DNA of 64,000 nt from Zopfochytrium polystomum (taxonomy: Eukaryota > Chytridiomycota > Chytridiomycetes > Chytridiales > Chytridiaceae). How positions within the stretch are numbered: the stretch's first letter is position 1; each line of letters opens with the position of its first letter. The DNA lies in NCBI GenBank assembly GCA_025765615.1, contig JAIVFJ010000231.1, positions 32,313 through 96,312 of the forward strand. The letters run 5' to 3'. The notes below the pieces were generated by a model. The model was not told where the DNA came from, did no database searches, and was given only the letters and a program-made list of their open reading frames with translations. Both the position numbers and the translations under genes were made by a program. This document shows positions 10,716 through 22,166 of the stretch, piece after piece.

Positions 10716-12358
10716 TTAAACCCCATGGGGTTTCACGACATACTCTAACACCCTCCCCCCACACACACAAACACACACCCACATCACGCCCAGTTCGTCG
10801 GCGGCGACGGCATCCAGACCGACGCGGCCCTCTCGGACGGGACGGCGGCAGCGGTGCCTCAACGTCGGCGGCGGTGAGAGCGGCGTGGGCGGCGAGGGCG
10901 GCGCGGCGGGCGTCGGGGTCGGCGGCGCAGAGCGGGTCGTCTCTTTTCGTGTCGTTGCGGACTCTTGAAGGGAGTCCGGGGCGTGGGGGGAGGTGTGTGT
11001 GTGTGTGTGGTGTGTAGGTCGTAGAGTGGTGGATAAGAATGTGAAATTGCGCAGGAGAGGGTGAATGTTGTTTTTGTGTTTGTGAGAATTAGGATCTCCC
11101 AACTTCGCCTCCCACTTCATCCCAGACAGCTGACCGGCAAGCATCTGGACGGCGCGGTCGGTGGGGCCGCGGGAAGCGGCCCAGGCGACGACGGCGCCGG
11201 GAGGCCAGGTAGCGACGGGTCCGAGGGCGCGGTGGAGCGCGAGGTCCGTGGCACGGAAGAAACGTCCGTGGCACGGAAGAAACGAAATGAAGTAAGAGGC
11301 CAGGACGCGAAAAAAAAGGGGAAAAAACCAAGCACTCAACTCGTAAACGTCCTGCTGCTTACTGCTGGTACTGCTGGTTCTGCTACTGCTGCTCGTAGTT
11401 GTGTTCGTATCGGTAGTGCCGCGAGTGCGGGGACGGCATCGGGGCGTCGGGCTGGTAGCACGCAGAGGGCGACAGCGGGTTGGCGGTGGCGGCTCCGACG
11501 GCAGGGTTCGCACCGGAGGACGAGTAGTCGGTGGTGGTGTCGGAGGCGTAGACCGTGCTCTTTGCAGCGGGTTGGGCGGCGGCCGCGAGGCCGCAGCCGG
11601 GTGTTCGCCAGTGGGGACGCGGGTTTGGTCGGCTGGGCGGGGTAAGCGCGGAGCGTAGCGTGTTGGAAGGCGGCGTCAGGGTTCTTGCGGGATTTAGCGC
11701 GGAGGAGGAAGGCGAGGAGGGCGACGGCGATGGCGGGGCCTGCGACGGCGAGCGGGCTGGCGCAGACGGTGGACTGCGACGGGGACGGTGACGAAGTTGT
11801 GCCAGCGGCGCGATACCGCGGTTTTGGAGGTCGATGGCGGCGTTCCAGAGGAGGATGAGGCTGAGGACGGCGAGCCGCTTCTGGTGATGAGGAGCCGGTG
11901 GCAAGCATCACGCCGATGTCGTTGTTGATATCCTCTGCGGCGGAGGATGCAAAACCCCTGGTGGCAGAGGCCGTTTGGATTAGACTTTAGACTGGAGTTC
12001 CCGGTGTTTAGACTCGCGCGGGAGCACTGGGGACTTGTGTCACTGACCGCCGTCTGGTGGGTATCTCTGGCTCGTCTCGGTGGGGAAGCAGTTCAAGGCC
12101 TTGCTCCAAGATCTACCGGTCGCAACAAAGAAATCAATGATCAAAGATCGAAGTCCTTTTGCAAGACTTTAAATTCACTGGACTTACGGCAGGGAGGGAA
12201 TAGTTCCGTTGTAAAACTTTCCGACAATGGACCTGTGTCCACCAGCGAACAAGAAAAAATGATCAGTATCCAAAGGGCGAATTTGAAAGCCACGACTGGT
12301 TTTCTTTCCATTTCCACTCACAGGGCAGTCAGTTTCCCGCAGCTTGCGAGTTGCGTGG
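10716..12358 (-). pseudogene. Decayed 3' part of an LRR receptor-like gene (duplicate)
   Basis: On the minus strand this matches the last LRR exons, transmembrane exon and cytoplasmic tail of the gene at 29715..33892. Recognisable pieces are the exon encoding GTIPSLP near 12200, a hydrophobic segment ending AFLLRAKSRKN near 11690, and the tail piece YASDTTTDYSSSGANP near 11530. Exons for repeats 1 to about 8 are absent. The Gln-rich tail hits in-frame stops where the intact copy has glutamine codons (CAG to TAG, near 11375), and most of the poly-Gln and Gly region is deleted so that it abuts the following exon. The last exon region ends in simple GT and CA repeats. No transcript-ready reading frame remains, so it is a truncated pseudogene. 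Between 12359 and 12926 nothing else is recognised. Confidence 0.8.
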
Positions 12359-12926
12359 CCCATGTGCGACGAGGCGATCGCGGCTGACGGTCCTTGTCCG
12401 TTTAAATACAACCGCGACAAAGCAGAACCCCGACTCGAGAACGCGTACGGAGGACAAGCAACTTTGTCCCTTTCAAAAAGAAGTGCACGGGGGCTCCCAA
12501 ACCGATTATGACGGATGTGGCGCGTGAAGGACTCAGCGGCGAATGTGTGTGTCTGGGGGGGGGGGAGAGTGGGGAGAGGGATATCTGTTGAAACTTTCGC
12601 AGGCCAACCCAAATTTTTTGTTTGGGGAAGGGTTTTCGTGGGAGCTGTTGAGAGAGGACTCTTCAAGTGGACAATGGACAGTATATATTTTTTTCCTTCA
12701 CTACGGGGGAAGCCAACTGTATTTTATTTAGCCCTGAGCACAATGAACAAGCACCAGTCGTCGTTAACAACAGGCAAAATCTGAAAATCCGCTCAAAAAA
12801 AAAAAAAAATCAAATGCGAGGGGAAGAGGTCGAAAAGAGAAATAGGGGCGCCTCAAAACAAAAAAAAAAAAAAAACTCATCTCGAGAAGCATGTACAAAA
12901 AAATACCAGACCATTCATCGACTATT

Positions 12927-13772
12927 TCAATTGTTCTCCAAAAGGGCGAGAGACTTTCCGTTCATGCCCGTGTGCTTGCCGTTCACGCTGTTGCCCCCGA
13001 TCGACAGGTTCAACGACTCGATCCTGGACGCGTCCTCGCGCAGGTCCGTGCAAATGACGAGGGTGGTCATGAACACCGACACGATCCAGCACGGGTTGCC
13101 CCAGGTCAGGTACGCGGCGTCGGCGAGCGAGAACGGCTCAAAGAACACGACAAACGACGCGGCGCTCACGATCACCTGCAAGAACGCGATCGACGCGATG
13201 CGCCACTGCACGGCCTTGACCACCGAGCTCGACGGCGCGACCGACATCCGCATCGCGACCACCCCCACCACGCACATGGCCGCCTTGAGCACGAACTCGG
13301 CCGTCCCGAACGCGCTGCACAGCAGGTCCGACCGGTTCATGTCGTCATTCAGCTCCATGTACTCGAAGATCGGCCGCAGCGTGCACGCCGTGCCCTGCAT
13401 AAAGTTGTTGACCACCCCAAGCACGCCGAACGCCCCGATCGTCCACCGCCACCCGGGAGTCGCCGTCCCCGTGCCTGCTTGCAACTGCAGCGCTTCGAGG
13501 TAGAACGAGAGGATCGTTGCCGGGTAGCAGCCGGCGTTGCCCACGATGCTGAGGATGAGGGTGGTTTTGGGGTCGAGGGTGAAGACTTTGGCGATGGCGA
13601 GGAAGCCAAAGAACATGAAGAGACCGAGCCAGGCGAGGTGCGAGAGGATGATGGGCGTCGTGGCGCGGAAGGCCCGCGTGTAGGTCATTGTGAAGACGTA
13701 GAGGAGGAAGACCCACAGAAACTGCTCGGCGCGAAGGTGCTGCCGTACCGTGACCAGGACCGGGCCGGACAT
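12927..13772 (-). CDS. Seven-helix membrane protein, paralogue C
   Basis: This intact 281-residue ORF starts at the ATG complementary to 13770-13772. It has the same length and hydrophobic profile as paralogues A and B, and keeps the start MSGPVLVTVRQHLRAEQFLW and the segment LREDASRIES. It differs at scattered positions in helices 2-5 (for example AWLGLF for TWLGLF and MELNDDMNRS for LNRFDDMDHS), so it diverged before A and B. Its tail has the GKxxGMxGKSLALLENN pattern, which resembles tail A more than tail B. It is not part of the inverted duplication but lies just outside arm A in the same orientation, which suggests an older tandem duplication. The family is unrecognised; a membrane receptor or carrier is possible. 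Confidence 0.8.
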   Translation of the reverse strand: MSGPVLVTVRQHLRAEQFLWVFLLYVFTMTYTRAFRATTPIILSHLAWLGLFMFFGFLAIAKVFTLDPKTTLILSIVGNAGCYPATILSFYLEALQLQAGTGTATPGWRWTIGAFGVLGVVNNFMQGTACTLRPIFEYMELNDDMNRSDLLCSAFGTAEFVLKAAMCVVGVVAMRMSVAPSSSVVKAVQWRIASIAFLQVIVSAASFVVFFEPFSLADAAYLTWGNPCWIVSVFMTTLVICTDLREDASRIESLNLSIGGNSVNGKHTGMNGKSLALLENN

Positions 13773-14189
13773 TTTGCTGGGGGTGGGGAGTGGTGGCAGT
13801 GCGGAGTGGTGAATGAGAGTGTGAGTCTGCGTGTTTGTGTGCGACCGAGTGGGAGTGGGTAGGTGTGTGTATGTTGGATATGCCGTCGATACCTTTAAAA
13901 ATCGCTCCAACTTTGTCAGAAAAACACACTTGAAGTCGCTTCCGAACACAGGCCGTCGAACGAAAGATTGCGAGAGGAATAGGTGAAAGCCAGACGAGGG
14001 ACAAGGGGAGGGACTTGTGATGGGCGAGGCCGGCGTCGGCAAGTCGAGTGAGGGGTTTAAGGGAGGTGGGGTGAAGGCCGCAAGGTCAGAGGAGATGGAT
14101 AGAAACAAAACGTGCTTCGTGCACCGTGATTAAATAGTTAGTGGAGGGGAGAGTGAAGAGATAGACAGGGAGGGAGATAGAGAGAGAGG

Positions 14190-14223
<34 letters not shown>

Positions 14224-14695
14224 CAGAGAGAAGAGAGAGACCGAGAGACAGAGAGAGGGAGACAGATCGAGAGAGAGACAGAGAGGAGATTGTGAGTGTG
14301 AGTGTTGTTGGGACACGAAACGCCACAAATTTGGGGTCGACATGACGCACAAGCTGCTGCTTCCTGTGTTTCAGTTGATTACGTGTGAAACCCAGCACCA
14401 GAAAGAAAATTATTCGAATGGCTTGAACCAATCACAGCGACCCCGCCCCCTGCCAGAAAAGGAAATAAAAAAACCCCGTTTCACATTTGTCGGCGCTGAT
14501 TGGAGGCGTCCTTCCAACAGTGCTAATGCAACGCAAGCAACATGATTGGAGAATGAAGAAACACACAAAAAAAATTTTTTTTTTTGAAATTTCCCTATAT
14601 TTCTTTTTTTTTTTTTTTTTTGGGTTGTTGCTGGCTGGTTCGGACGACAGTTTAAGGGTGCTCGCACTTGCTTCCTTATCCCCCCAGCTTGCTCT
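13773..14695. other. Promoter-side spacer with GA microsatellite
   Basis: The spacer separates the 5' end of paralogue C from the 3' end of the next minus-strand gene. It contains a long imperfect GA/GAGA tract at about 14160-14285 and poly-A and poly-T runs near 14570-14620. No gene is seen. Confidence 0.6.
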
Positions 14696-16495
14696 TCACA
14701 AAGCCCGCAAAGGCACCGCGTCCGCTGCCGCCTCCTCACGCGCGACGCCGCCGCCGCCATCCAGCCCCGCCGCCGCAAACTTGTCCCGCACCACCACCCG
14801 CACCCCGCGCGGCGGCCGCACCCGGCACTCGTCGTTGCGCGTCGAGTGCGCCTCGTACCACGCCGTCACGCGGCTCGTCACCAGCCGAAAGTACTGCCGG
14901 AACACGACCGGTGGCGGTGAACCGTCGGTCGCGGTGGACGAGGAGGAGGACGAAGAGGAGGAGGAGGAGGGGATGGGCGGCAGCGACTCGTGCGGCGTGC
15001 GGTCCGTCATCCACGCGACCGTGTTTGCGGCGAGCGTCGCGGCCGTGCCCCGAGTCGCCGCGTGCGGCGCCACGCGGGTCGAGACCGTGCGCGTCTCGCG
15101 CCCGCCGGGCATCATGACGATCGTGACGGGGACCTTTCCAGCGGCGACGGCGGCCGCGACGTTCTCCGGGTTCAAGTCGTCGTCTTCGTCGGCGTCGACG
15201 CCGTCCGCGGGTTCGCCGCCCGGCGGCCCGCGGTCGAGCACGCCGCGGAGATGCTCGACGCTGCCGAGAGCGCCGATGACGGTAGGGTCCTGCACGACGC
15301 AGTCCCAGACGCGACACGTGTTGGCCACGGACGAGGCTTGGAAGACGCCGCCCTCGACGGACCAGATGGCCGGGCCTGTTGTTGTTGTTTTGTGTGTGTG
15401 TGCGTGTGTGCGTTTGATGTTCCAAAGCAATTGAAATAAACTTGTGAATAACACACGGATACGATCCCCCCACCTCCCCGACAAAAACACTTACCAAACC
15501 CAAACCCCCAGTCGTGCACCTTTTGCACCAGCTTGCCGTCGAACCGCACCTCCCGGTCGTCGTCGCTCACGCCATAGTACCCGGGCGACTCGACGTGCAA
15601 CCCGGGCCGCCGCTGCGCCCGCCCCGGTTCGACGAACCCTTCGTGGATCGTCAGGTACCCGACCTTGTTCGCCTCGCCCGGGCAGTGCGCCAGGCACCGG
15701 TTGACGACGCCCGAGTACCGCTTGCACTTGTCCGGCAGCGACGCGTGCGACCCCATCACGATCGGCAGCATGTTGACGTGGAACGGCTCGATCTCGGACC
15801 GCAGCGCGGTCACCAGCGCAGACCGCCGCGCCCGCGTGTCCGCGGGAAGCGGGTCGCCGGTCGCGTCCCGCGCGGGGGAGTAGTACCGCTCCGCAGGCGC
15901 CACCCCCTCGCCGTCCTCCTCGGCCGGCGGCGGCGGCGGCGGAGGCGGCACAAACAACCCCCGCGCAACCGCCCACGCCTCCAGATCGTCCCACGTCGCC
16001 GCCGTCCGCATCCGCAGCGCCAAGTCGAGAAGCTGCACGTCCCACCAATCCGAGAAATCGCCGCCGTCCACAAGGTCCGCCGTCCGCTCCCCGGCGCCGG
16101 CGGCCTCGCCGCCCCCGCGATACCCGCGCCGCCGATGCCGATGCCGCTGCTGCTGCGCAGATTTCCAGCTCGGCAGCGGCCGCGACCGCACCAGCCGCGC
16201 CGGGAAATCGATCCGCGCGACCTCCGGCCAGTACCCGTGCTGCGTCCAGTCGAGGCAGGACGGCGACGCGCGCGACAGCCGCACGAAGGAGAGGACCAGC
16301 GCCAACGCGTCGCGGTCGCGGCGGAGGGCGCGGAGCGGGCTGGTGCGGCTGAGCAGCGCGCCGAGGAGGATGGCGTGGGCCGCGGGGTCCCAGCCGGGCG
16401 GCGCCGGGCGCGGCGCGGCGGCGGTGGGTCGGCGTGGTGCGGTCTTCCGAGGCGGAGGCGGCGGCGGCGGCGACGGCGGCGGCGGTTGGTGTTGC

Positions 16496-16527
<32 letters not shown>

Positions 16528-16860
16528 CGCCGCATCGCGCCCCCGCCGACGAGGCCACAGCGACGGCAGGGCGGCGGCCGTTTGGTGCACCAGGTCGCTC
16601 CAGCGCCTCGTCCTCGTCGTCGTCGTTGTCGTCTTTGTCGTTGCTGTGTTGTTGTTTGGCGGCGACGTCGGCGAGGGCGAAGGCGGGGAAGGCGAAGGCG
16701 AAGGCGAAGGCGACGGGCGGGCGTCCTGTGGGTTCGTTTCGCTGACGACACGGTCGCCGTCGCCGCCGTTGCTGTTGCTGTTGGCGCTGCTGTTGCTGTT
16801 GGTGCTGCTGTTGCTGTTGCTGTTGCCGTTGCCGTTGCCGTTGCTGTTGTTGTCTGTCAT
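14696..16860 (-). CDS. Large protein of unknown function with polyQ and polyP tracts
   Basis: Two exons are seen, 16860..15495 and 15375..14696, split by a 119-bp GT-AG intron (15376..15494, donor GTAAGT, acceptor AACAACAACAG). The splice keeps the frame (DWGFGF to GPAIWSVEGG), giving about 681 residues. The N-terminal 140 residues are low complexity: Asn/Ser repeats, a PSPSP stretch, threonine runs and 11-12 glutamines coded by a CAA-type tract at about 16492-16524. The folded part starts near residue 155. It contains the well-conserved-looking stretch MGSHASLPDKCKRYSG, CPGEANKVGYLTIHEGFVEPG and QRRPGLHVESPG, followed after the splice by SSVANTCRVWDCVV, then WMTDRTPHESLPP and FRQYFRLVTSRVTAWYEAHSTRN. 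I do not recognise a named family; the spacing of His, Glu and Asp residues hints at an enzyme fold, but that is inference. The neighbouring genes share its strand but show no functional link. Confidence 0.75.
16492..16524 (-). repeat. Triplet repeat encoding polyglutamine
   Basis: An uninterrupted GTT/GTTGTT tract on the plus strand encodes a run of glutamines in the gene above. Such tracts are often length-variable. Confidence 0.85.
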
Positions 16861-18314
16861 GATTGGGCTGCTGCTTTGGTGGCGGCCTCCTTCCTTGCAG
16901 CAAGTCAGTTAGTCGTGATGTGTGTGAGTGAGTGAGTGAGTGAGTGGGTGTGGGGGACCGGCGGCTGGCGACGTGCGGCGCGGGAGGCGGCTGTGGCAAG
17001 GTTTCTGTGCCGCCGCCCCCAAAGAGAGACGACAGAGAGAGAGAGAGAGACAGAGAGAGAGTGAGAGCGACGACAAAAGAGGAAGGAAAGAAATCGAAAA
17101 TAATTGAACTCCAAAGACAAGGCTGGAAAAAAAAAGAGAAAAAAAAAACAGATTACGCAAAGATGTGTAGGAGGGGGAGGGTCAGGAGGAGGGGGCCGAG
17201 GGTAAAGATGATTTCCAACCCTTTCGCCCGCATCGCCTTCCTCACCGCAACACCCTCAAAACCTCAAAACCCTTCCCGACAGAATGCGCCAGCGCGAACC
17301 GTGGCGCCCGGCCCGCCCGGCTCGCCACAGCTTCTGCTGCTGCAGATCCTCCGTTGGTATCTTTCCATCGCCGCGCCGCACGGACTGGGAGCTGGGAACA
17401 TTTCTTTTTTTTTATTTTCCATATTTATTTCTTCTTGATTGTGGAAGAAGTGTTCTTCCGTTGCTTTTGTGCTGTCGCTGGCATTTGCAACAAACCTACA
17501 CTACAGAATGGTCGCGGTTTCTTCTTTTCCTTTTCCCCCTCTCTTTCTACTTGGCCCCCTTTTTCTTCACGGACCCCCCTCCCCACCCTCCCCGCTTTCG
17601 CGCCTTTTTCGTTTGTTTCTTTGCTTCTTCTTTTCTGTTTTTTTTTTTTTTTTATGAATCTCTTCTTGTCTAGGAACGCCGAGGGAGCGAGAAAAAGGAA
17701 GGAAAGAAAGGGTGAAAAAGGGGGGGGAGTGGTGGTGATGGGGTAGTCGGGCAGGGGGGTTACCAGAGTGAGGGTGTATAACAATGGCACGAGATCCAAA
17801 TATTTTTCTTGAGAGAAGGGAGGGGCGGGGTGGGAGGGCGAAGAACAAGGTGTGCGTGGCACTGGGAAAACGTGAAAAAGCCGGACAGGTTTGTTTGTTC
17901 TTCAAAAGGTTTGGTCGCGAAACAAAAAGGCAATTACATCATCCCTTCTTCCAACACTCGCTTCGTTACCCCCCCTTCATACCCATACCCTTTCCAAAGG
18001 GGGGGAGTGAGGGAGAGCTAAGGGGTGCGGGAGTGGAGAGAGAGAGAAGAGTTGCCCTGGACCGGGTAGAAGGGGGCGCCCATAGGGGGTGGGGCGAGGG
18101 AGCGGAGGGAAGTGGGAGCAACAAAAGGGGGAGGGGGGGAAGATGCAAGCACAACGTAAATAGGAACAACGAGGAAAAGAAAAAAAAAAAAGGAGAAACC
18201 AACAAACTCACAAGCAAAAAAAGGCAAAAGAGGAAGAGGAGAGGACAAACCCGTTTTTGGTAGCGAAAGAAGGAAAAAGAAGGGAAAAACAAAGACGGCT
18301 CCAGACAGACCTTT
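16861..18314. other. Intergenic, low-complexity purine and pyrimidine tracts
   Basis: This 1.45-kb stretch lies between two minus-strand genes. It includes a GA tract (17035-17075), a T-rich block around 17400-17660 and G-rich runs around 17680-18160. Open frames here are built from these tracts and carry no domain, so I annotate no gene. Confidence 0.6.
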
Positions 18315-20503
18315 TCACGCCGTGCGTCCAGAAGAGTCCGACCCGCTGTGCGGAGACGGCGCCACGGCCGGGCTCTCGCCGCCCACCGCCGCGCGCCGCG
18401 TCACGCTGCTCACGAGGAACGACCGCCCGCCGCTCGACGCCGTCTTCTCAACGTCAATGTCGACCCCGGGCTCCGCCGCCACCGCGATGCCAAGACCTGC
18501 CGCCGCCGCCGTCGCGTCCGTCATCATGGGCGACGGCTGCGGATTCGCACCGGTCGCCGCCGTGGCAGATACGCCAAACAGTCCCCCGAGCCCCAGCCCA
18601 AACCCGATGCCCGTCATCTCCGGCGACGCCAGCACGGGCGAGCCAATGAACCGCTCGGGCTCCTTGCCGACGTTCTCCAGCATCTCGTACGCCAGCTCGT
18701 CCATCAGCGCCAGGTCCGAGCCCAGCACCTCCTCGGCCTTGTCCATCCGCAGCTCGCACAGCCACGCCAGCGCCGGCACGCTCGCCGCGACGAACCGCAT
18801 CGCAATCACGATCGCCGCCGTCGCGCAGAACGACCACCCGCCCGCGCTCGCCAGCGACACCAGCTGGTACCCGACCTGCCGCCACCGCCCCTCCACCGCC
18901 CCCGCGAGGATCACCGACCCGTCCAGCGCCGCGATCCACGGCTGCGCAAACAGCCCCGTCGCGACCAAGCCCCACATGCCGCCCACCCCGTGTACCCCCC
19001 ACACGTCGAGCGCGTCGTCCACCCCGACGTACCCCTTGAGCCGGCACGCAAAGTTGCACAGCACTCCCGCCACCGCGCCAATGACGAGCGACGCCCACGG
19101 CGCGACGTACCCGGACGCCGGCGTGATGGCGACCATGGCCGCGACCGCCCCCGAGCACAGGCCGAACCCAGAAAGCGTCGCAGGCGACTCTTCGTCCTCT
19201 TCCTCGCGCGTCGTCGACGAGCCGGCCCCGCCGTTCGCCTTTGCGGCGCGGCGCTGTCGCTGGCGGCGGCGGCGCTGGTTGTAGTACGCGACGGTCGCAT
19301 AGTCCACCAGCGGCCACGACAGCGCGCCGGCGCACGCGGCGAGGTGGGTCACCAGCGCGGCCATCCCCGCGCGCGCGGTCCCCGCGCCGGCGGACCCGCC
19401 GTTGAATCCGAGCCACCCGAACCACAGGATGCCCGTGCCGAGAAACACAAACGTCAGGTTGTGCGGGCGGAACGTCTCCCCGCGGATGCGCCGGCGCTTG
19501 CCCAGCGTCACGGCGATGGCGAGCCCGGCGAACCCGGACACCACCTCGACCGGCCCGCCGCCGGCAAAATCTAGCACGCCGCGCCCGCACGGGGACTGCG
19601 TGGTCGCCAGCGCGAGGCAGTCCAGGTTGCGCAGCCAGCCGTGGTACGACCAGGTCCAGTACGCGACCGGGTCGTACACGATGGTCGTCCAGAGGAAAAT
19701 GAAGAGGAGCGACGGGACCAGCCGGATGCGCTCCGCTGCCGAGCCAAAGACGAGCCCGGCCGTTACGGTGGCGAACTGCAGCTGGTAGAGGCAAAAGACG
19801 GCCGACGAGACGGCGGGGGCGATGCGAAGCGCGTCAAAGCCGACTCCCGACAGTCCGGCAAGCTGAGAAGGGCTGCCGAGGAAGGGCGACGCGTTGGACG
19901 AGGCGAGTTGGTCCGCCGTAGGATCGTTTGGGTCGAGCACGGTGGACTCGGCGAACGCCAGGGAGTAGCCAAAGATTGTCCACTGAAAAGGTTGACACGG
20001 CCCTGATTAGTTGATAACTGAACCCGCGCGAAAAAAAAAAAAAAAAAAAATGTGCGAAAGTGTGTCTCTCACCTGGATGCTCACAACCGCAATCGACACC
20101 ATGCAAAGCATGATGAGCGAGAGGGCGTTTTTCCTCCGCGACATGCCCGAGTAGACTAGTTGGACAAAAAAAAAGGTGTAGACACAGTCAGATTTTCGCG
20201 GTGAATTGTTTCCACGCCGTTCGCACCACCTCCCGGTCCCACCCTGGCGCAAGTCAAATAACAAGCACCCGAAAAGTTTTTTTCGTTTCGGCAGATAGGG
20301 TGGGGAAGGGCTCACTCACAGAAGCCCAGGCCGGGACCCATGAAGAACACGATGGCGGCGCTCAGAATCATGAAACCGTTAGAGTTGAGATCGAGGCCGC
20401 CGTACGACGGCAGGAACGGGTCGGCGGTGGCATTGGTGGTAGCGACGTTTGCGGCGGCGCGCAACTGGGGCGCGAACGGCGCCGGGTTGGGGGCGGCGGG
20501 CAT
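18315..20503 (-). CDS. Ammonium transporter (AMT/MEP family)
   Basis: Three exons, 20503..20320, 20155..20073 and 19982..18315, are joined by GT-AG introns of 164 and 90 bp. The product is about 644 residues. It is a plasma-membrane channel-like transporter that moves ammonium as NH3 plus H+. Diagnostic parts are GPGLGFFYSGMSRRKNALSL formed across the first splice, WTIFGYSLAF across the second, VVSGFAGLAIAV, the PHNL segment with the first pore histidine, LWFGWLGFNGGSAG, and DVWGVHGVGGMWG with the second pore histidine. Eleven helices are expected and fit the hydrophobic profile. The C-terminal cytosolic part is unusually long (about 140 residues, Gly/Ala/Ser-rich); the family's tail normally gates the trimer. 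An insertion of Gln/Arg and Glu residues sits between helices 7 and 8. The second intron contains a poly-T run. I am confident of the family but not of the subtype. Confidence 0.93.
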
Positions 20504-21985
20504 TGATGTGATGTGATGAGAGGGAGGGGGGGGAAGAGTGTGTGAGCGAAGGGAGCGTCACTGGCGAGACGAGACGCTGCGCAGCCGGCCTAGTGTTGCA
20601 GTCTGCCCGCTACGCCCTGGTGCAACGAGGTGGGGGGGAAGGGGAGAAGGGGAGAAGGGAAGTAGGGAAAGGGGACGGCGGCGGCGGCGGCGGCAGCGGC
20701 GGGGGGAAAGAAGGCGGCGGACGACGAGGACGAGGCGGGCGGCCTGTGGTAAATGATTCTGGCTGGTGGGAGGGGGAGAGACAGAGCGGAGCAAAAGGCG
20801 GGCCTGATCTGGGATCTCTTGAAAAGATCTCCGCCTCACTCGGAGAGAGCCCCAAATCGCAAGAGAGTAGAGTTGCAACAACCCAGAGAGACAGGCAGGC
20901 AGGCAGACAGACAAACAGACAGACAGACAAAATCTGAACCAAAAGAAGATAAAAGAAAGGGAAGTAGAGCCGGTCCCGCTTATCCGACCAATCAGCGTGC
21001 GGCGGCCACGTCCTTATCGCTCGCTCCCATGCGTAATACGTATAAAACCTTTCAATTATCACAAAGTGGCCCACGTGATAGACAGACAACGCTCGTACAA
21101 CCTTCCATGCGTGCATCACTACATGGCGGCAGCCCCTCGTCAATCACCCGTTCGTTCGTTGTATTAACACCTCGAACAACAACAAACAGGAAAAAACCCC
21201 TTATCTTAGATGATCGACCTCCCTTCTTCCCGCGGCATCTAAATCGATGGCCCCTCTACCCCACCCGCCCCCACAGCCCCACACAGCGGCAACACACGCT
21301 CACACTGCACGCACACGCACGCACGCGGGTAGAAGGAGATCTCTCCGCCGACTTGCAAACGTTGTGGAGCACGTCTCTCGTATCCGTGCGTGCTATTCAA
21401 CGTCAACGTCCCGCACGTGTTGTTTGCTCATCTGACCCAACCCAACCAACCAAAATTGTAAAAAAAAAAAAAAAATTAAAAAAAACCGGGATGTACTGTA
21501 CAAGTTTAATAATCCGGAAATGAAGGACAGTCAACTCCTTGTAACGATACCCTTTTGATGATTTTCCCGTCTTGGGGGCGCGAGTGAATCAATTTATTTT
21601 TTTTTTTAATACATTTTTTTGGGCTGTATCCCCACGACTTGTCACATGGACAATGGATGACGCCAAAAAAAAAAAAAAAAAAAAGAACAAAAAAAAAATA
21701 AAGAACAAATCGGTTTCTTGACCGGCGCACTGTTCCCGTTTGCAACTTTTACAAATTCTTAAAGCATATGCTTGTGACTTCCCTCGTTTATTTTTTTGTG
21801 ATGTCTTTGAACTTCTGTTAGCTTCCTCTAACACTTTTCTGCGGCGCAACCAGACCTCCATGGAAAAAAAAAAGAAAGAACGATGGGGAGCTGAAGGAGG
21901 AGGTGTTTCCCCCTCCTAGCGGTATAAATAATGAAAAACTCCGGTCCTACTCTGATCAACGTTTGCGCTACTTTGTTTTCGCAAA
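20504..21985. other. Intergenic between AMT promoter and next gene's 3' end
   Basis: The first 400 bp are G-rich with GGC/GGGA repeats upstream of the ammonium transporter start, and a CAGACAGA tract lies at about 20893-20930. The rest is low-complexity with several poly-A and poly-T runs (21461, 21598, 21665). No gene is recognised. Confidence 0.6.
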
Positions 21986-22135
21986 TCACATCACTTTGTT
22001 CTTGTGGCTTGGCGGCGGCACGCACTTTACGCCAGCCGGCAGGTTTGGGAACTTGGTCTTGCGCGCCTGCGACGGGTACGGCACTTCGTCCCACGCGCCG
22101 TCCGTCGTGTTGCGCCAGTACACGGGGCAGCTTGA

Positions 22136-22166
<31 letters not shown>

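Larger units (their letters stand above)
8952..12358 (-). repeat. Arm A of a large inverted segmental duplication
   Basis: This block reads, on the minus strand, through the tail of the LRR gene, its spacer and the seven-helix gene in the same order as 31830..35740 on the plus strand. Shared non-coding sequence proves common descent: the intron stretch at 12290-12330 matches 31866-31920, and CGTCAACCAACGTCAAGAGTT occurs in the spacer of both (about 10425 and 34202). The arm is shorter because of internal deletions in the LRR part. Confidence 0.85.

Noticed and set aside
12667..13862. Plus-strand frames of 278 and 323 codons
   Set aside because: Antisense of paralogue C; high GC keeps several frames open.
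15514..16935. 473-codon plus-strand frame
   Set aside because: Antisense of the polyQ protein gene; its translation is Arg/Val/Ala repeats from the low-complexity DNA.
17284..17673. Phe/Pro-rich plus-strand frames
   Set aside because: Produced by T- and C-rich low-complexity DNA; no domain and no splice-supported structure.
18348..19574. 408-codon plus-strand frame
   Set aside because: Antisense of the ammonium transporter, whose motifs are unmistakable on the minus strand.
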